Shown here: one piece after another, positions 37,996-50,593 of the stretch
How positions within the stretch are numbered: the stretch's first letter is position 1
Layout: the number at the start of each line of letters is the position of its first letter
NCBI RefSeq assembly: GCF_000787575.1
Contig: NW_012236513.1
Location: 186,001 to 250,000 of the forward strand
Length of the DNA stretch: 64,000 bases
Reading direction: 5' to 3'
Origin: Acytostelium subglobosum LB1
Lineage: Eukaryota; Evosea; Eumycetozoa; Acytosteliales; Acytosteliaceae
Notes under the pieces: generated by a model
What the model was told of the DNA's origin: nothing
Databases searched by the model: none
The model's input: only the letters and a program-made list of their open reading frames with translations
Position numbers and translations under genes: made by a program

Positions 37996-38757
37996 TTACT
38001 TGTTTGACTTGTATCTCTTTGTTAGGTATTCTCTTAACTCCTCGGGTATGAATTGGAAAGGTCCAGGACCACCAACATAGGAGAACTTGTTGTTCTCGAG
38101 GACGTAGAGACGCTCGGGCACAGCATCGTAGACTTGATTGAAGTTGTCGTCGATCAGATCAACCAGATAGGGAATGGTCACATTGGGACTGTACTCTTGG
38201 AGCGCCTTCACAATGGTCAGTCTCTCCTCCATTGTCTTTGGTTGTTTGTAACATGTGCTGATCGAGTCGCCACCAATGACCCAACCGTCGGCAGGATGCA
38301 TCTCTGCCAGGTACACGATGTAAAAGTCGATGTCGAAGCCCTTGAACTCTTCGTAGATCTCTTGGAACAAGGGCATCTTATCGCGGAATGGGGGTCAAGT
38401 GTAGCTTCCGCAGAACAGAACGACGGGTCGGCCATTACGCTGCAACAGGTCATAGATCGACACGTTGCCAGTGGTGTACACCTCCTTCTTGCCATCGCCG
38501 GTGCTAAACTCTAGTAGATTGGCATCGGGACATTGATCTCCTTCATTGAGCACAGGCTTTGTTCTACCCATATGAGTTATGATGTGATTCCATTTAGATG
38601 GTTGCCAAAAGTTACTCAAGAACACATTGGCCAACTCCCATTTACTTGGATGGAATCCTTTCTTGTATCTTTCGTCAACAGTGTCGAATGCATTGCAACT
38701 GCCACTTGTACATGTTGAGTTGTTGTTGTTGTTAGTTCCTCCTTTATCTTCATCCAT
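37996..38757 (-). CDS. Iodothyronine deiodinase-like selenoprotein (in-frame UGA = selenocysteine)
   Basis: Single exon, 253 residues if the UGA at 38397-38395 (codon 121) is read as selenocysteine. The context is VVLFCGSYT-Sec-PPFRDKMP, which aligns with the catalytic FGSCT-Sec-PPF of animal deiodinases; further on, FYIVYLAEMHPADGW matches the deiodinase IYIEEAHxSDGW motif. The fold should be thioredoxin-like, with Sec as the redox centre. No N-terminal membrane anchor is visible, unlike vertebrate enzymes, so a cytosolic redox role is likelier than hormone deiodination. Deiodinase-like selenoproteins are known in Dictyostelium. A SECIS-like hairpin in the 3' UTR supports recoding. Conventional gene calling would split this into a 120-residue and a ~126-residue piece. 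Confidence 0.92.
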
Positions 38758-39582
38758 TGTTTGTTTGTTTGTTTGTTGAGATAGATATTATCTCAATCTC
38801 TATCTCCAACTATAATTACTTGTTGAAACAAAGGATTGAATGAGTTGAATGAATGTGAATGAATGAGTGTGAGTTATTATTATCCCAACCAATTTGTTCC
38901 TTCAAACCCACCACATCCTTTCAGATCTCACACATCATCAAGCACTGTTCATTCAATCAAAACAATCTGTTTTATTTGATTGTGAAAGTGTCTGTGCTAC
39001 CAAGTTGGTGGGTTTGATAGTTTGATGGATTGATTGAATAAATGAATGAATAGTCGATGGAGTCAATGATGATTGAACATAGTTATCTGTTTGGTCATGG
39101 TCAAGTTGATATCTCCCCACTTTCACCAATTAAACATTTTTTTTTTGACAAAATCATTCCAAAAATAAATCAATTGACTTTGATGACGGGGTGGTTCCAA
39201 ATCCATCTAACAGCCCAGGATCAAGACGAAGGTTTTTGTTTGACACTTCTGACAGCCCAATAATTCTCTCACTAGCTCAATTTAATTTAAAATCATTATT
39301 TTGACACTAAATGTGGTCTAAAATCACCAGTGTTCACACGCTTGGTGAATCTGGTGAAAACATGTCACTCAGCCTGACTGACACCAACCATTGTACATCC
39401 ATCCATTCATTCACACCTACTTTATCTTTATCTTTATTTATCTCTCTCTCTCTATCTTTGTTGTATCTTTACATTTCTACTTTGTATCTGTTTGACATAT
39501 TATATCAATCAATCAATCAATCATTCACTATACATCTTAATCGATCGATCAAACAAATCGATCAATCAAATTAAAAAGAGTG
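38758..39582. other. Intergenic region between the selenoprotein and SulP genes
   Basis: About 825 bases between divergent genes (- to the left, + to the right), so probably both promoters. It is A/T-rich with TTTGTTTGTTTG, TATCTCTCTCTC and (CAAT)n runs. No coding region supported. Confidence 0.5.
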
Positions 39583-42574
39583 ATGAATAGGAGCGGAGAT
39601 AACTTGGACCCGATCAACATTAATAATAATAATAATAGTAATAATATACAACCTTTCAATGATTCAGATTCAAACACTTCATCATCTTCACCCGGTTCTC
39701 CACTGCCATCTGTAGTGATTGATGAACTACGTGGAGGACCAGGTGGTGGTATAATACTCAACAATAACAACAATGACAACAACAATGAAGACCTTGGCAT
39801 TGAGATGGAGGACAAGTCTCAATTATACGTTGATCGTGACCATGTATTCCAATCTCCATTAATGTCACCCTACGATGAGGTTGTCCTCAATGAGACCGCG
39901 CCATCCCTTAACCAATACCTTTCTGAATCAGCCAAAGGTATGTATGATCATGATCATGAATGACCTGTACATCAATCATCGTCTAACCCAGCCCTCGCCC
40001 TCGCCCTCACCCTTACCCTAGCATCCGAGTTCATTTCCAAGGCACTTGACATTATTGAGCACAGAAATGCCGAAGAGAGGAAGCAATGGGAGGCTGCCAA
40101 CCTGGATTTCTATACCAAGCTCTATGAGAAGCACTTCAATGGAGAGAATGTGACAGAGATCAAGTCTTTGCTCTACACCACATGGTCTCAGGGTATGTCC
40201 TCCAGCTCTATCCCATCCATCCCGTCCACACACCCATTAACATACATTCAATCAATCATACAGAGGTGGAAGATCATTACGCAAACTATGTCGGTACCGA
40301 AGGTTATGAAGTAATCAAGTATCTTAGATTGGCATACCAAGCATTGTGCGGTAAGTACTCATCCTTGAATGATTGATTGATCAGTGGCCATTGACATGCT
40401 TGCTAACCTTTGGTGCACATATGTAGAGGGTGACACGAGACCAACTTTGACCCAATCTTCAATCACAACAAAGGAGAGAGGCGCCAAGAAGAAGGGAAAG
40501 GCAGTGGATGGAATGGATATTAATGCCAGCGGAAAACCACCAAAGCCTCCAGTGTCCCAGGTGATCAAGAAGTTCTTAAGACGCAAGTTTACGATCATCG
40601 AGCTAATCACCACCTACAAGAAGGAGTTCCTCAAGAATGACATCAGTGTGGGAATATCATCGGGCACGATGATCATTCCCCAGTCGATGGCCTATGCCAT
40701 GCTGGCTGGCCTGCCACCCATCCTTGGTCTGTACACCGCCTTCGTCCCATCATTCGTATATTGCTTCTTTGGCAGCTCCAAGCATTTGGCTGTCGGACCA
40801 CTTGCCCTCATGTCCATCATGGTGGGAGCGGCCGTCCAAGGTCAGAACCCAACCGATGAGCAATACGTCCCCTACGCAAACCTCCTCGCCGTAATGGTGG
40901 GAATCAACTACCTCATTATGGGCTTCCTACAACTCGGATATCTAATCAACTTCCTTTCCAGACCTGTCCTAAGGTATGTTCATGTTTGATTGATTGAATG
41001 ATCAACATACTCACTCATACTCCTCGCGCTATTATAGTGGATTCACATCGGCAGCAGCGATCATCATTATACTAAGCCAGACTAATTTCTTGTTTGGTAT
41101 CAAGGGTGGCAATCAAGAGTACGCATGGAAGTATGTGTTGGAGATTATCAAGAATCTACCCGATACCAATTGGATATCTGTTGTTCTTGCCATAATCTGT
41201 TTCGCTTTGCTCTACATCTTTAAGAATCATTTCAAGATGATTCCAAAGACTACCATCCCTATCCCTGCACCATTGATCCTTGTAGTACTTGGCCTACTGG
41301 CATCATACTTTATCGACTTGGAGGGCAAGGGATTGTCCGTGGTCGGTCCCATCCCATCAAGCTTGCCAACACCCTTTGGCCAGTTCAAGTACTTTGACAC
41401 CAACGTAGCCCTATCACTCTACAAAGAGGCTATAATCATACCAATTAGTAAGGTTACACTGCGATACCATTGATCAATGTGGTAGTCACAGACATACTAA
41501 CAATCATTCAATCAATCAATAGTTGGATTGATCGAGACGGTCAGTGCTGCCAAGGCCGCTGCCAACAAATGTAAATACGAACTAAGCTTGAATAGCGAGC
41601 TGATTGGACTTGGCATGGCCAATTTGTTTGGTTGGGTGTTCCAAGCCTACCCATGCGCAGGTGCCTTTGGAAGAACCTCGCTGCACGTATCGTCTGGCGC
41701 CAAGACCCAGCTGACCACAATCATCTCAGTGGTGGTCGTCGGCCTCACTCTGCTCTTCTTGACTCCAGTGTTCTACTACCTTCCCAAGGTCGTCCTGGCT
41801 GCCATCGTCATCTTTGCAGTCATGCAACTGATCGATTTGGGCGAGATTCAACTTTTGTGGAGGATCAACAAGATTGACATGATGCTGTTGTTGGTCGCCT
41901 TTTGGACAACGATCGTCTTGGGAGTCCAGGCCGGTATCTCCACAGCAGTGGTACTCTCACTCATTCTTGTAATCTACCAGAGCTCGCGGCCCAACACATA
42001 TATCTGTGGACGTATCCCTGGAACCACAACCTACAACGATATCGAGCTTTACCCAGAGGCCATCACCGAGAACAACGTGGTCGTCTACCGATTCGATGCA
42101 CCCATTCTCTTTGTAAGTTGGTTGTGATTGATTGATTGATGACAACCGAATCACCACACAGACTAACCATCCACATCAATATAGGTCAACGCTTACTACC
42201 TTCGTAAGCAATTGAAGAAGATTTATAAGAACGAGGACGAGACAAAGAACCCGAATGTTTCGGCGATCGTTCTGGATTGCTCATCAGTATCATACATCGA
42301 TTCGACTGGTATCAAGTATCTGAGGGAGTTGAACAGGGAGCTGAACGACTGTCAGATACCATTGGCATTCGCCGACGTCAGAGCCAATGTTGTGGAGCTT
42401 CTCAAGATCTCTGGAGTGTATCGCGATCTTGGAGGTGACCACTTCTTTGTGCGAGTGCACGACGCTGTGATGACTGCGCGAACTCTAATCATTCGTCCAC
42501 TCGTCGAGCCAAAGCAAGGTCTCAGCCTAACATGCTTCAAGAAGCGTGATGGTCAATACACAGAGTTGTATTAA
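39583..42574 (+). CDS. SulP/SLC26 family anion (sulfate) transporter with STAS domain
   Basis: Seven exons: 39583-39937, 40022-40192, 40264-40350, 40427-40973, 41038-41447, 41523-42112 and 42185-42574, giving 849 residues. A long Asn/Ser-rich cytoplasmic N-terminus is followed by a charged segment (exons 2-3) and the membrane domain. The SulP signature is clear: DISVGISSGTMIIPQSMAYAMLAGLPPILGLYTAF, then SSKHLAVGPLALMS, and AYPCAGAFGRTSLHVSSGAKT before the last helices. The C-terminal STAS domain has the conserved VSAIVLDCSSVSYIDSTGI loop, where phosphorylatable Ser/Thr occur in bacterial relatives, and ISGVYRDLG. These transporters exchange sulfate, bicarbonate or other anions at the plasma membrane or endomembranes. 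The start is the first ATG; an in-frame GTG lies one codon before it. Confidence 0.92.
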
Positions 42575-42683
42575 CATCATAATCATTCAATAAATATTAC
42601 ATCGACGACGACACGATACTGGATACTGCTTCAAAATACACTTTATTTTGTTGATGTCCAATGAGTCTACAATGCTACACTAG

Positions 42684-44218
42684 TTAGGCTAGGCCACTGC
42701 CGAGGGCTCCAGCTTCAGCCTGGAACTGGGATGCTCCTCGACGCTGCCAAAGGTATTCCTGGGACAGTGATCGCTTCCTGCCAACCAGCACCGCATCCAA
42801 CTCTGTTGAGTTGCCAGGAGTGCCGGCTGAGCCGTAGATGTTGTTGGACACGGGTGGCTTCAACTCCATCGAATACCTTCGCGGATAGAATTGGTCGGGG
42901 ATGAGTGGCAGCGAGATATCGCCCAGAGGACTGGCGCCCAGATCTCCCAGGAACGTGGTGCTGTTCTTGCGGTCAAACAGGAAGCTGTTCTTGCGCTCCG
43001 GTGTCACGATGCTGTTCTTGCGCGAGTCCTGCATGAAGAAGTTGGAGTAGGGATTGCTGTTCTTGCGGTCCTCTGTCCACGGTTCGAAGTAGTCAAAGGG
43101 TGTCAGACTGAAGTGCGGCTTTCCATTCATGCCGCCGCTACTCAGTGGCTGTTGTTGTTGCTGTTGTGAGTTGTTGTGTTGTGAGTGGATGGCGATAGAG
43201 GGTGAAGAAGTGTTGTGTAAAATGTTGTTCTTGTCAAGAACATCGTCTGATGATGATGATGAAGACGATGACGATGACGATGATGGTGGGCCAAGTAATC
43301 TGGAACCAGCGCCACTGGATGATGGCTCGATTGTGATGGAGTACTCGGGCACCTTGATGTTGCCAGGTGCCTGTGAAACAAGATTCAGGGGTATCGAGAC
43401 GTTGTGATGAAGAGATGGCTGAGGCGGTGTCTGTGATGACTGTCCATCGTTGCTGCCGCTGGCAATCGGTTTGATGTTGATCGATGGAATGTTGTATTGT
43501 GGTGGTGGTAGGATGCTCTCTTTGCTTGTGGATGCCATCTCCTCAGTACTCTTACATAGTTGTTGTTCATGGCTGATGCCACTGCTGCTGCCACTACTGC
43601 TACTGCTGCTGCTGCTGATGCTGCTGCTGCTGTTGACGCGTGGTTGTAACTTTGGTGTTATGTTGCTCGATGGCGGAGATGGTGTTACCCTCGACTCCTT
43701 GCCCTGGCCTATATGTGTTGGACTATCTACAGAATGTTGTTGTTGTTGTTGTTGTTGTGGTTGTTTGTCTTTGGCAGCAGCTGTTGTCTGTTGTTTACTC
43801 TTGCCATCCTTCTTCTTTTCCTTCTCGCGATCGCTCCTCTTTGGTGCACTGTCATTGTTGTTGTTGTTGCTCTTCTTCTCTTTGGCCGACGAAGAACGCT
43901 CACTCTTTGGCGTCGATCGATCATAGTCGCTGGAGGGCGATGATGTGGACGAAGAGTGTCTGGAGCTGGCCGACAGGAATCGCTGTGGTATGTTTGGTGT
44001 GAAGACGATCATTGGCATTGGCGACGCCGATGATGGCGGCGGGATCTCACTATGTGAGACGATCTGCGTGTTGGGATGATACTGAAACAGTGTCTTGTAG
44101 AACTGCGCCACGATCCTTTGCATGTGTGACAGGCCTTCGTACTGACTGTCGTCGTCAGAGTTGTAGGTGTGTCCAGCAGCTTCGTCTACAAAGCTAGGTT
44201 CAACAGCAACATTCTTTT

Positions 44219-44253
<35 letters not shown>

Positions 44254-45939
44254 TGTTGAAGTTGCTGTTGCTGTTGTTGTTGCTGTTGCTGCTGTTGATG
44301 TGCCGCGGTCATCATGTGAGGTGGTTGTTGGGAATAGTATGGCGCAGAGTGCTGTGACGTGTGCAATAGATAGGGGTTGCGGTGAAGTGCTGCTCCCTGT
44401 GGCGGTAGATGAAGATGTGAAGCGGCGGCAGGCGATGGATAATAAGGTATTGCCGGGGGTTGTTGAGGCGGCCCAGCAGGGTATGATGCTGTTATACAAT
44501 ATGGCTGGGTGGGCGACATGCCCGGCGGTAGCTGCATGCCATGTTGCTGCTGCTGTTGTGGCTGAGGCGCCATATAATAGTGATGTGGATGTTGATGTTG
44601 CTCCATTTCCAGAGGTTGTTGTTGTTGATGATGTACAGGTATGTGCTGCTGCTGTTGTTGCTGCTGTTGCTGAAGATGTTGCTGATGTTGAATATGTAGC
44701 TGCTGTTGCTGCTGTAGCATTGATGCGGTCGATGCCTCGTGATGCTGTTGCTGCTGTAGCTGTTGTTGATGTACTAATGGATGAGTTTCATTAGGATAGC
44801 CGTATAAATAATATGGCGGTGGATAATAATATGGTGATGATGTTGTTGATGCTGGATGTGGAGGTGGCGAAGCTGAAGTTGTTGGTGCCGCCGCAGTTGC
44901 CCCTGCTGGCGATGTGAACAACGAGTTGTGATATCCTAAGGAGTAAGGTGATTTGCTTCGAGAGATTGAATGATTATGATGATGGTCTAAGGCCAATGAT
45001 GATGATTCTCCTCCAGCAGGTGATTGATATTGTTGTTGTTGATTGTCCTTGTTATTATTAACTAATCTGTTTGGAATATAATGATACTGCAGTAACCAAA
45101 TGAATGTTTGATTGTTTGATTGATTGACAAGGATAAAGAGGTTGGAGTGAGTGAGTGAAGGTGAAGGTGAAGATGATGGTGAAGTGTGAGGGATAGGATG
45201 GGGATTGAGAAAGAGAGAGGTGATGGGTAGAGTTAGTCAGGGATAAGTTCAGCCCATTATATGTCATATGCGACCAATCTTGGATAAGATGTCACTATTA
45301 TCCCATCCAATCATTCATCCAGTCCAGCCAGCCATACTTCCTCCTCATTCATATCATTCATATCATTTCATTCACTTCACATCCATACATCCAAAGCACA
45401 ATGATGCCGTATATGCATATCATTTTACTTGGGTGCGAAAGTGATATAGTGAGTGATCACGTGATTGAATGAATGAATGAGTGGAGTAGTAGAGTGTTGT
45501 GTATGTGTGATGCATGTATAGAACAGACATCCAACCTCATAAACACTCGCGCGCGCGCTGTTTTAATATATGACTGCTGACCGTCTTACTGGATGGGATG
45601 GCTGACTGGATAGTTAGGTCAGGTCAATCCGGGGATTGACCTAACTAAACTCTAACTCAATCCAATCCAATATGCTCACACACACACACACATATCCATC
45701 GCATTTAAGTTTAAAAAGTAGGTACGTACACTATTGTAATCTAGATTGCTACCGATGCTGCTGCTGTTGTTGCTGCTACCTGTTGTTGTTCTATCGATGC
45801 TGTTGTTATTGTTGTTATTGTTGTTGTTATTGTTGTTGTTATTGTTCTTTGTTGATGTATGTGTAGTTGTAGTTGTAGTAGTAGTAGGAGTTGTTGTTGT
45901 TGTTTGTGGTGTTGGAGAATGAATCATGGTGAGAGGCAT
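42684..45939 (-). CDS. Gln/Ser/Pro-rich regulatory-type protein with a C-terminal RKNS array
   Basis: Two exons, in transcript order 45939-45730 and 45086-42684, giving 870 residues. Exon 1 (MPLTMIHSPTPQTTT...) is Thr/Asn-rich and joins through a 643-base intron with donor GTACGT and acceptor TACTGCAG. That join is inferred because exon 2 has no early ATG. The protein is dominated by polyQ, polyH and Ser runs. One ordered island reads EGLSHMQRIVAQFYKTLFQYHP. Near the C-terminus four RKNS motifs, an RRYS and an RKRSLS sit in ~110 residues (42740-43071), matching the basophilic kinase consensus (PKA/CaMK/AGC) and possible 14-3-3 sites. I recognise no family; a phospho-regulated transcription or RNA factor is conceivable. 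Confidence 0.65.
42960..43071 (-). repeat. Repeated 12-base unit encoding RKNS
   Basis: CGCAAGAACAGC occurs four times on the minus strand in this short coding segment, each encoding R-K-N-S with different flanking residues (DRKNSN, SRKNSI, ERKNSF, DRKNST). The unit is identical at DNA level despite free third positions. Confidence 0.7.
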
Positions 45940-47467
45940 AAGGAGGTGCAGTGCAGCCGATGGAGGAGCAGCTGCTTGCTTGCTGGCTGGATGGCTGGCA
46001 AGGTGTCAACAACAGTTGGTGTCTTCTCCCACACTCTCTCATTTAAAAAACACAATTTTGGTTGTGTTTGTTTCTTCTTGTATCTCTATGTGTGTGTGTT
46101 GGTTGGTCAGACCTTTGTGTATGTGTGTGTGTGTGTGAACGTGTGGGTGTGTGTGGATTGAGGGGGTGTTTGTCAACCAATTACTGTTGCTCTTATGGTT
46201 TGTCTTGTGTTGTTTGTTGTTGTTGGTGTTGTCGTGTTGTAGAATGTGGGTGGTTGATTGTGTGTGCCGTGAATGAATGAATGAATGAGTAAGGTACGAC
46301 CAAACGTCACTCTCTCTCTCTATCTCTCCACTAAATCTCTATCTCTTTCCAACACTCTTGTCTTATTGTTTTGTTTGTTTTGTTTGTTTGTTTATGTCTC
46401 TCTCTCTAAGTGAGAGCCTGTATGTGTGTGTGTTTGTTGAATTGTCAAATGGGGAGGCATGTGATGACAAATTAAAAAGGAGAGACTTTATTCATTCATT
46501 CTTGCTGTTGTGTGTGGTTCGAACATTCACTCTCTCTCGGTGCCAAGTGACATCCACCTGACCTGATGTGCCTGATGATTCTGATTGATTTGTATCAATC
46601 AAATCAATCACCTGACCATTAAACAACATCACCAGAATACATATCGAGCCACCTCTGATTTCTTTTGTTTTTTTTTTGGAGCAGTGATTTGATTTTTGTC
46701 CTTGGCTAGGGTTGGATGGACCTGCAAACAAAACCTCATCACCATCAGGGTAACACCAAAAATATTATATAATATAATATATTTAACTAGATAGGTAAAA
46801 AATAATATCCATGTCTTTGTAGACTTCCATCCTGGTTGGGCTTGATGATGTTTCAACTTTGCAGCTTCAACATTAATTTATAATGTGTCCAATTAATTCT
46901 AAATATCAAAGTCATTAAAATAATATAAATCTTAATCTTAATCAATATCCGGGTTTTATTTTCCTTTAATCATTCAATAAATCAATCATTTATTAAACAA
47001 TCAATCAACATAAAGTTGGAGAATTAATAAAGGTTTGGAATACTTCCTTGATGAAGTAATCAATATGGAATTAAACCAGACAGACATCAGTGTTTTGATC
47101 AAAAAAGGGAAGTTGGAGTTGAATTAAATATAAAAATAGATAAAAAGATTTGTTTACACACCTTTCCCTGTTGTGGGGGTTCAAACCCACTCAAACAAAC
47201 AAACACACACACAAACATTATTATTTCTTTTATTTGATGAACAAGTTGACTTCAGAAGTTGACCATTCATTAAATAATAATATAATATATAATATAACAT
47301 TTATATCATCAATATATAAAACAAGAAGAGAGATTAGTAGATTGTAGATTGTAGATCAGATAATCATACTTTAGTATACATTCATTCATTCATTCATTTC
47401 ATTCAATCATTCAATCATACAATCAATTACAATCATATAATCAATCAATCAAACAAACAAACAATCA
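45940..47467. other. Intergenic region between divergent Q-rich and TFIIS-N genes
   Basis: About 1.5 kb with GTGTGTGTGT runs (46089-46155), a TCTCTCTCTC tract near 46311 and an A/T-rich second half (46740-47400). It probably holds both promoters. No supported gene; small cysteine- or valine-rich frames here come from GT repeats. Confidence 0.45.
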
Positions 47468-50400
47468 ATGGATAATAGCTTCCAAGGAGAGGATATCAAT
47501 GATATCAATGATATCACTGATATGCTTGACTATGCAGTGGACTCATCGTTGGCATGCGATGATTCAATCTTCCATTCAAGTTGTGAGGATATTGGTACCT
47601 TTGGTCATACATCGATCATAGACTCACAGCTACTACCTCAACAACAACAACTATTGGAAGATACCTATATCAGTCAACCAGTAGATGTAACATCATCCTC
47701 TTCATCATCATCATCACATCATCAACTACATCATCAACATCAACATCCACAACAACAACAACAGACATCATTATATAGTATGAGTATGGATCAACTTCAA
47801 TTGCCACTACATCATCAACATCAACATACTCAACAACATCATCAACTACCTCAACATCATCAAATACCTCAACAACAACATCAACAACATTATAACAACA
47901 ACAATAATAATAATAATATTAATAATGGATCGACTCAATCATCATCATCATCACAATCATATACATCATCATGTGAGGATATAATCAATCAAGTTACATT
48001 ATCATCTATTGATCCAACTACGACACCTGCAGCACTGACAAGTTATATATTGTCAATGGTTCAGAAGCTCAATGTACAGTATTACAACACATTATGTCAG
48101 AGCCCAATGCAACTGGACCGTCTGATAATGTCGCGCCTACACACCGAGATGAATGCCATTCACTCTCTGATGAACGAAATTGTCGGCCAGTACAACCGAC
48201 AGCCCACGACCGAGTGGGAGGGGCAGTACCGGTGGCATCAGCGACACTACGTCACACTACTACGACTCTTTCAGCAGTACCTTCAGAGTGGCATGCAGCA
48301 GACACATTCACAGTCATCATCGTCATCTTTATCATCATCATCATCGTTTGGCCATGGCCATGGCACTGGCACTGAGCATCCATCGCCCAACACATCATAT
48401 ATCACCGCAAGCTCCATCTCTCCATTTGTAGGTCTGTTGGCATCTTCATCAATCAATGCACAGCTGCCGGCAGCTGGTGTGGCGGCAGCGTCATCCATCG
48501 ATCCCCTATTCAAGGGTAGCACCAACAACAACAGTGGCAGCAGCACTAGTAGTAGTAGTAGCAGTAGTAGCAGTAGCAAGAAGAAGAAGAAGACATCACA
48601 TGCTGCGCAGGACAAGTCGAAGGAGAGTAAATCAAAGGTGGACAAGAAGGAGCGTGAGAAGAAGGAGAAGAAAGAGAAGAAGGACAAGTCAAAGGAGTCA
48701 AAGGGGACACCAGACAAGAAGGACAAGGATAAGGATAAGGACAAGGAGAAGGAGAAAGGGAAAGAGAAGAAGGAGAAGGAGAAGAAAGAGAAAAAAGAGA
48801 AGAAGGAGAAAAAGGAGAAGAAGGAGAAGAAGGCTGACACTTCAAAGATTGCTGCGTCGACGCAGCCAGCCCCAACAACAAGTAGCAGCTCCACTACACA
48901 GACACAAACACAAACACAAACACAGACAACACAGACACAGACAAGACTGACAACCAGTGACTTGCTCGAGGGTCAGGCCAAGCCAACCCTCGAGCAGTAT
49001 CTGGCAGGTCGCAACCTTACCGATGCAACATCCTCCACGTCGTTGACAATCGATCAGTCCACATGGAAGGATGAGAAGGGCGGCCTGTCCGCGACGGACA
49101 AAGTATCAGTATTTCTCAAAGAGCTAGGTGCCTGCTCATCCTGGGCAACCATTCGCGAATACCTCCTCGTGCTCGATGGCAAGATCAGCAATTCATGCAA
49201 GAAGAAGTATGCTATGAGATTGATTGATTGATTGATGAAGTCCATACATGATACTAACAGCTCCACTCATTCAATCACATTCAAGGCTTCTCGAGGAAGG
49301 AGGTATCAATCGACTACATACATGTTTGAAGTATGCCAATGAGACTGTCACAATCCCACGTGACATCATCTTGATATTGAAGGTAGGTATTCATTATGAT
49401 GATGTCCACTCAATTGGACGCGCTCACTAATAACCTGCACATAACCATAGTCTCTTCAAGGCTTGCCAGCAACATTGACACATCTTCAGGGTGGAGGAAC
49501 AATTGGAAAGACTGTTCGTGGATTCAAGACACATGTCAATGCAAATGTGAAGGACTTGGCTAGCGAGCTGGAGAGGTCGTGGCTGGGCTTGGTCAAGAAG
49601 GACTCAAAGCAGAAGCCTTCGACATCGGATGAGGAGAACACAAAGAAGAGGTCACGTGACACTTCATCGACAAACACCAACAGCAGTAACTCAAACACCA
49701 CTCCCACCAAGTCCACATCATCAAAGGATGGAGTCATTGAAGATGTATATCTGAGCAAGATATCAAAAAAGACAAAGGTCACGAACAGTTCATCAAAGAC
49801 GACGCCCACCAAGTCTACACCACCTGCATCCTCTCCCCCATTGACATCAAAGCAGAATGCCTTGGCATCCAATTCGAAGCAGCACTCTGCCAGTGTATCA
49901 ATCTTGGACATGACGACTGGCCTCGATCGACCTGTGCTCAACCTGGACTCATCGCCATCAAAGACCAATGGACGACACACAAAGCTGCTCAAGTCGCCAA
50001 GGAGTCGGCCCATGGTGCCCTGGCACCAACCTGCCATCCTGGACAAGGACGACCTTGGCTACCTGTTTCGGCCGGGTCTGGAGAGCACTGAAGCGAGGAC
50101 ACAGGTGGATAGGGAACAACAGGTAATTCGTGCGACATACGCAACGACCAGCATGATCCCCGACACACCAATGGAGCCTGACATCATTGAGGAGTACGAC
50201 GAGTCAAAGGTACCCGAGTACTTTGACGACAAGAATGTCAATGGCAGTGACACTGTCATCAGTGGCGGCGGCACCAATGGTGGTGGCGGCGGCGGTGGCG
50301 GTGGTGTTGTGTCCAACATCGATGAGCTCATCTCCTCCATGCCTGGATTCGCTGGTGTGGTCATCAACAACAACTTCCCATTGCCAATGCAGCAGCAACA

Positions 50401-50593
50401 ACAGCATATCCAATTACAACAACAACAACAACAACAGCTACTACATCAACAGCATCAAATGCAACAACAACAACCATACAACAACAACTTTGATAACAAC
50501 ATGGCATATGGCGGAGGAGGCTACAACAATGGCAGTCCAATGGTTGGCTATGGAATGATGGTTAACCAATTCAATAACTATGGTTATAACTAG
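47468..50593 (+). CDS. TFIIS N-terminal-domain protein (PNUTS/IWS1-like class), low-complexity rich
   Basis: Three exons, 47468-49206, 49286-49382 and 49451-50593, giving 992 residues. The N-terminal ~370 residues are Gln/His/Asn/Ser-rich. A Lys/Glu block of about 85 residues (48580-48835, KEKKEKKEKK type) follows. The ordered domain spans the two introns, about residues 525-640: SVFLKELGACSSWATIREYLLVLDG, then KKKLLEEGGINRLHTCLKYA, then SLQGLPATLTHLQGGGTIGKTV. This is the four-helix TFIIS N-terminal (LW) domain found in elongation and transcription-termination factors such as IWS1, Elongin A and PNUTS. Basic nuclear-type signals (KKRSRD) come after it, then a conserved-looking MVPWHQPAILDKDDLGYLF segment, polyG and polyQ. 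Which subfamily it belongs to is unresolved; a PNUTS-like PP1 partner is possible. Confidence 0.78.

Noticed and set aside
37996-38397. Two separate small genes in place of one deiodinase-like gene
   Set aside because: Homology runs through the UGA at the known Sec position and a SECIS-like structure follows, so one selenoprotein gene is the better reading.
48283-48894. Minus-strand Phe/Ser/Leu-rich frame opposite the Lys/Glu block
   Set aside because: Antisense shadow of GAGAAGAAG-type repeats in the TFIIS-N gene.
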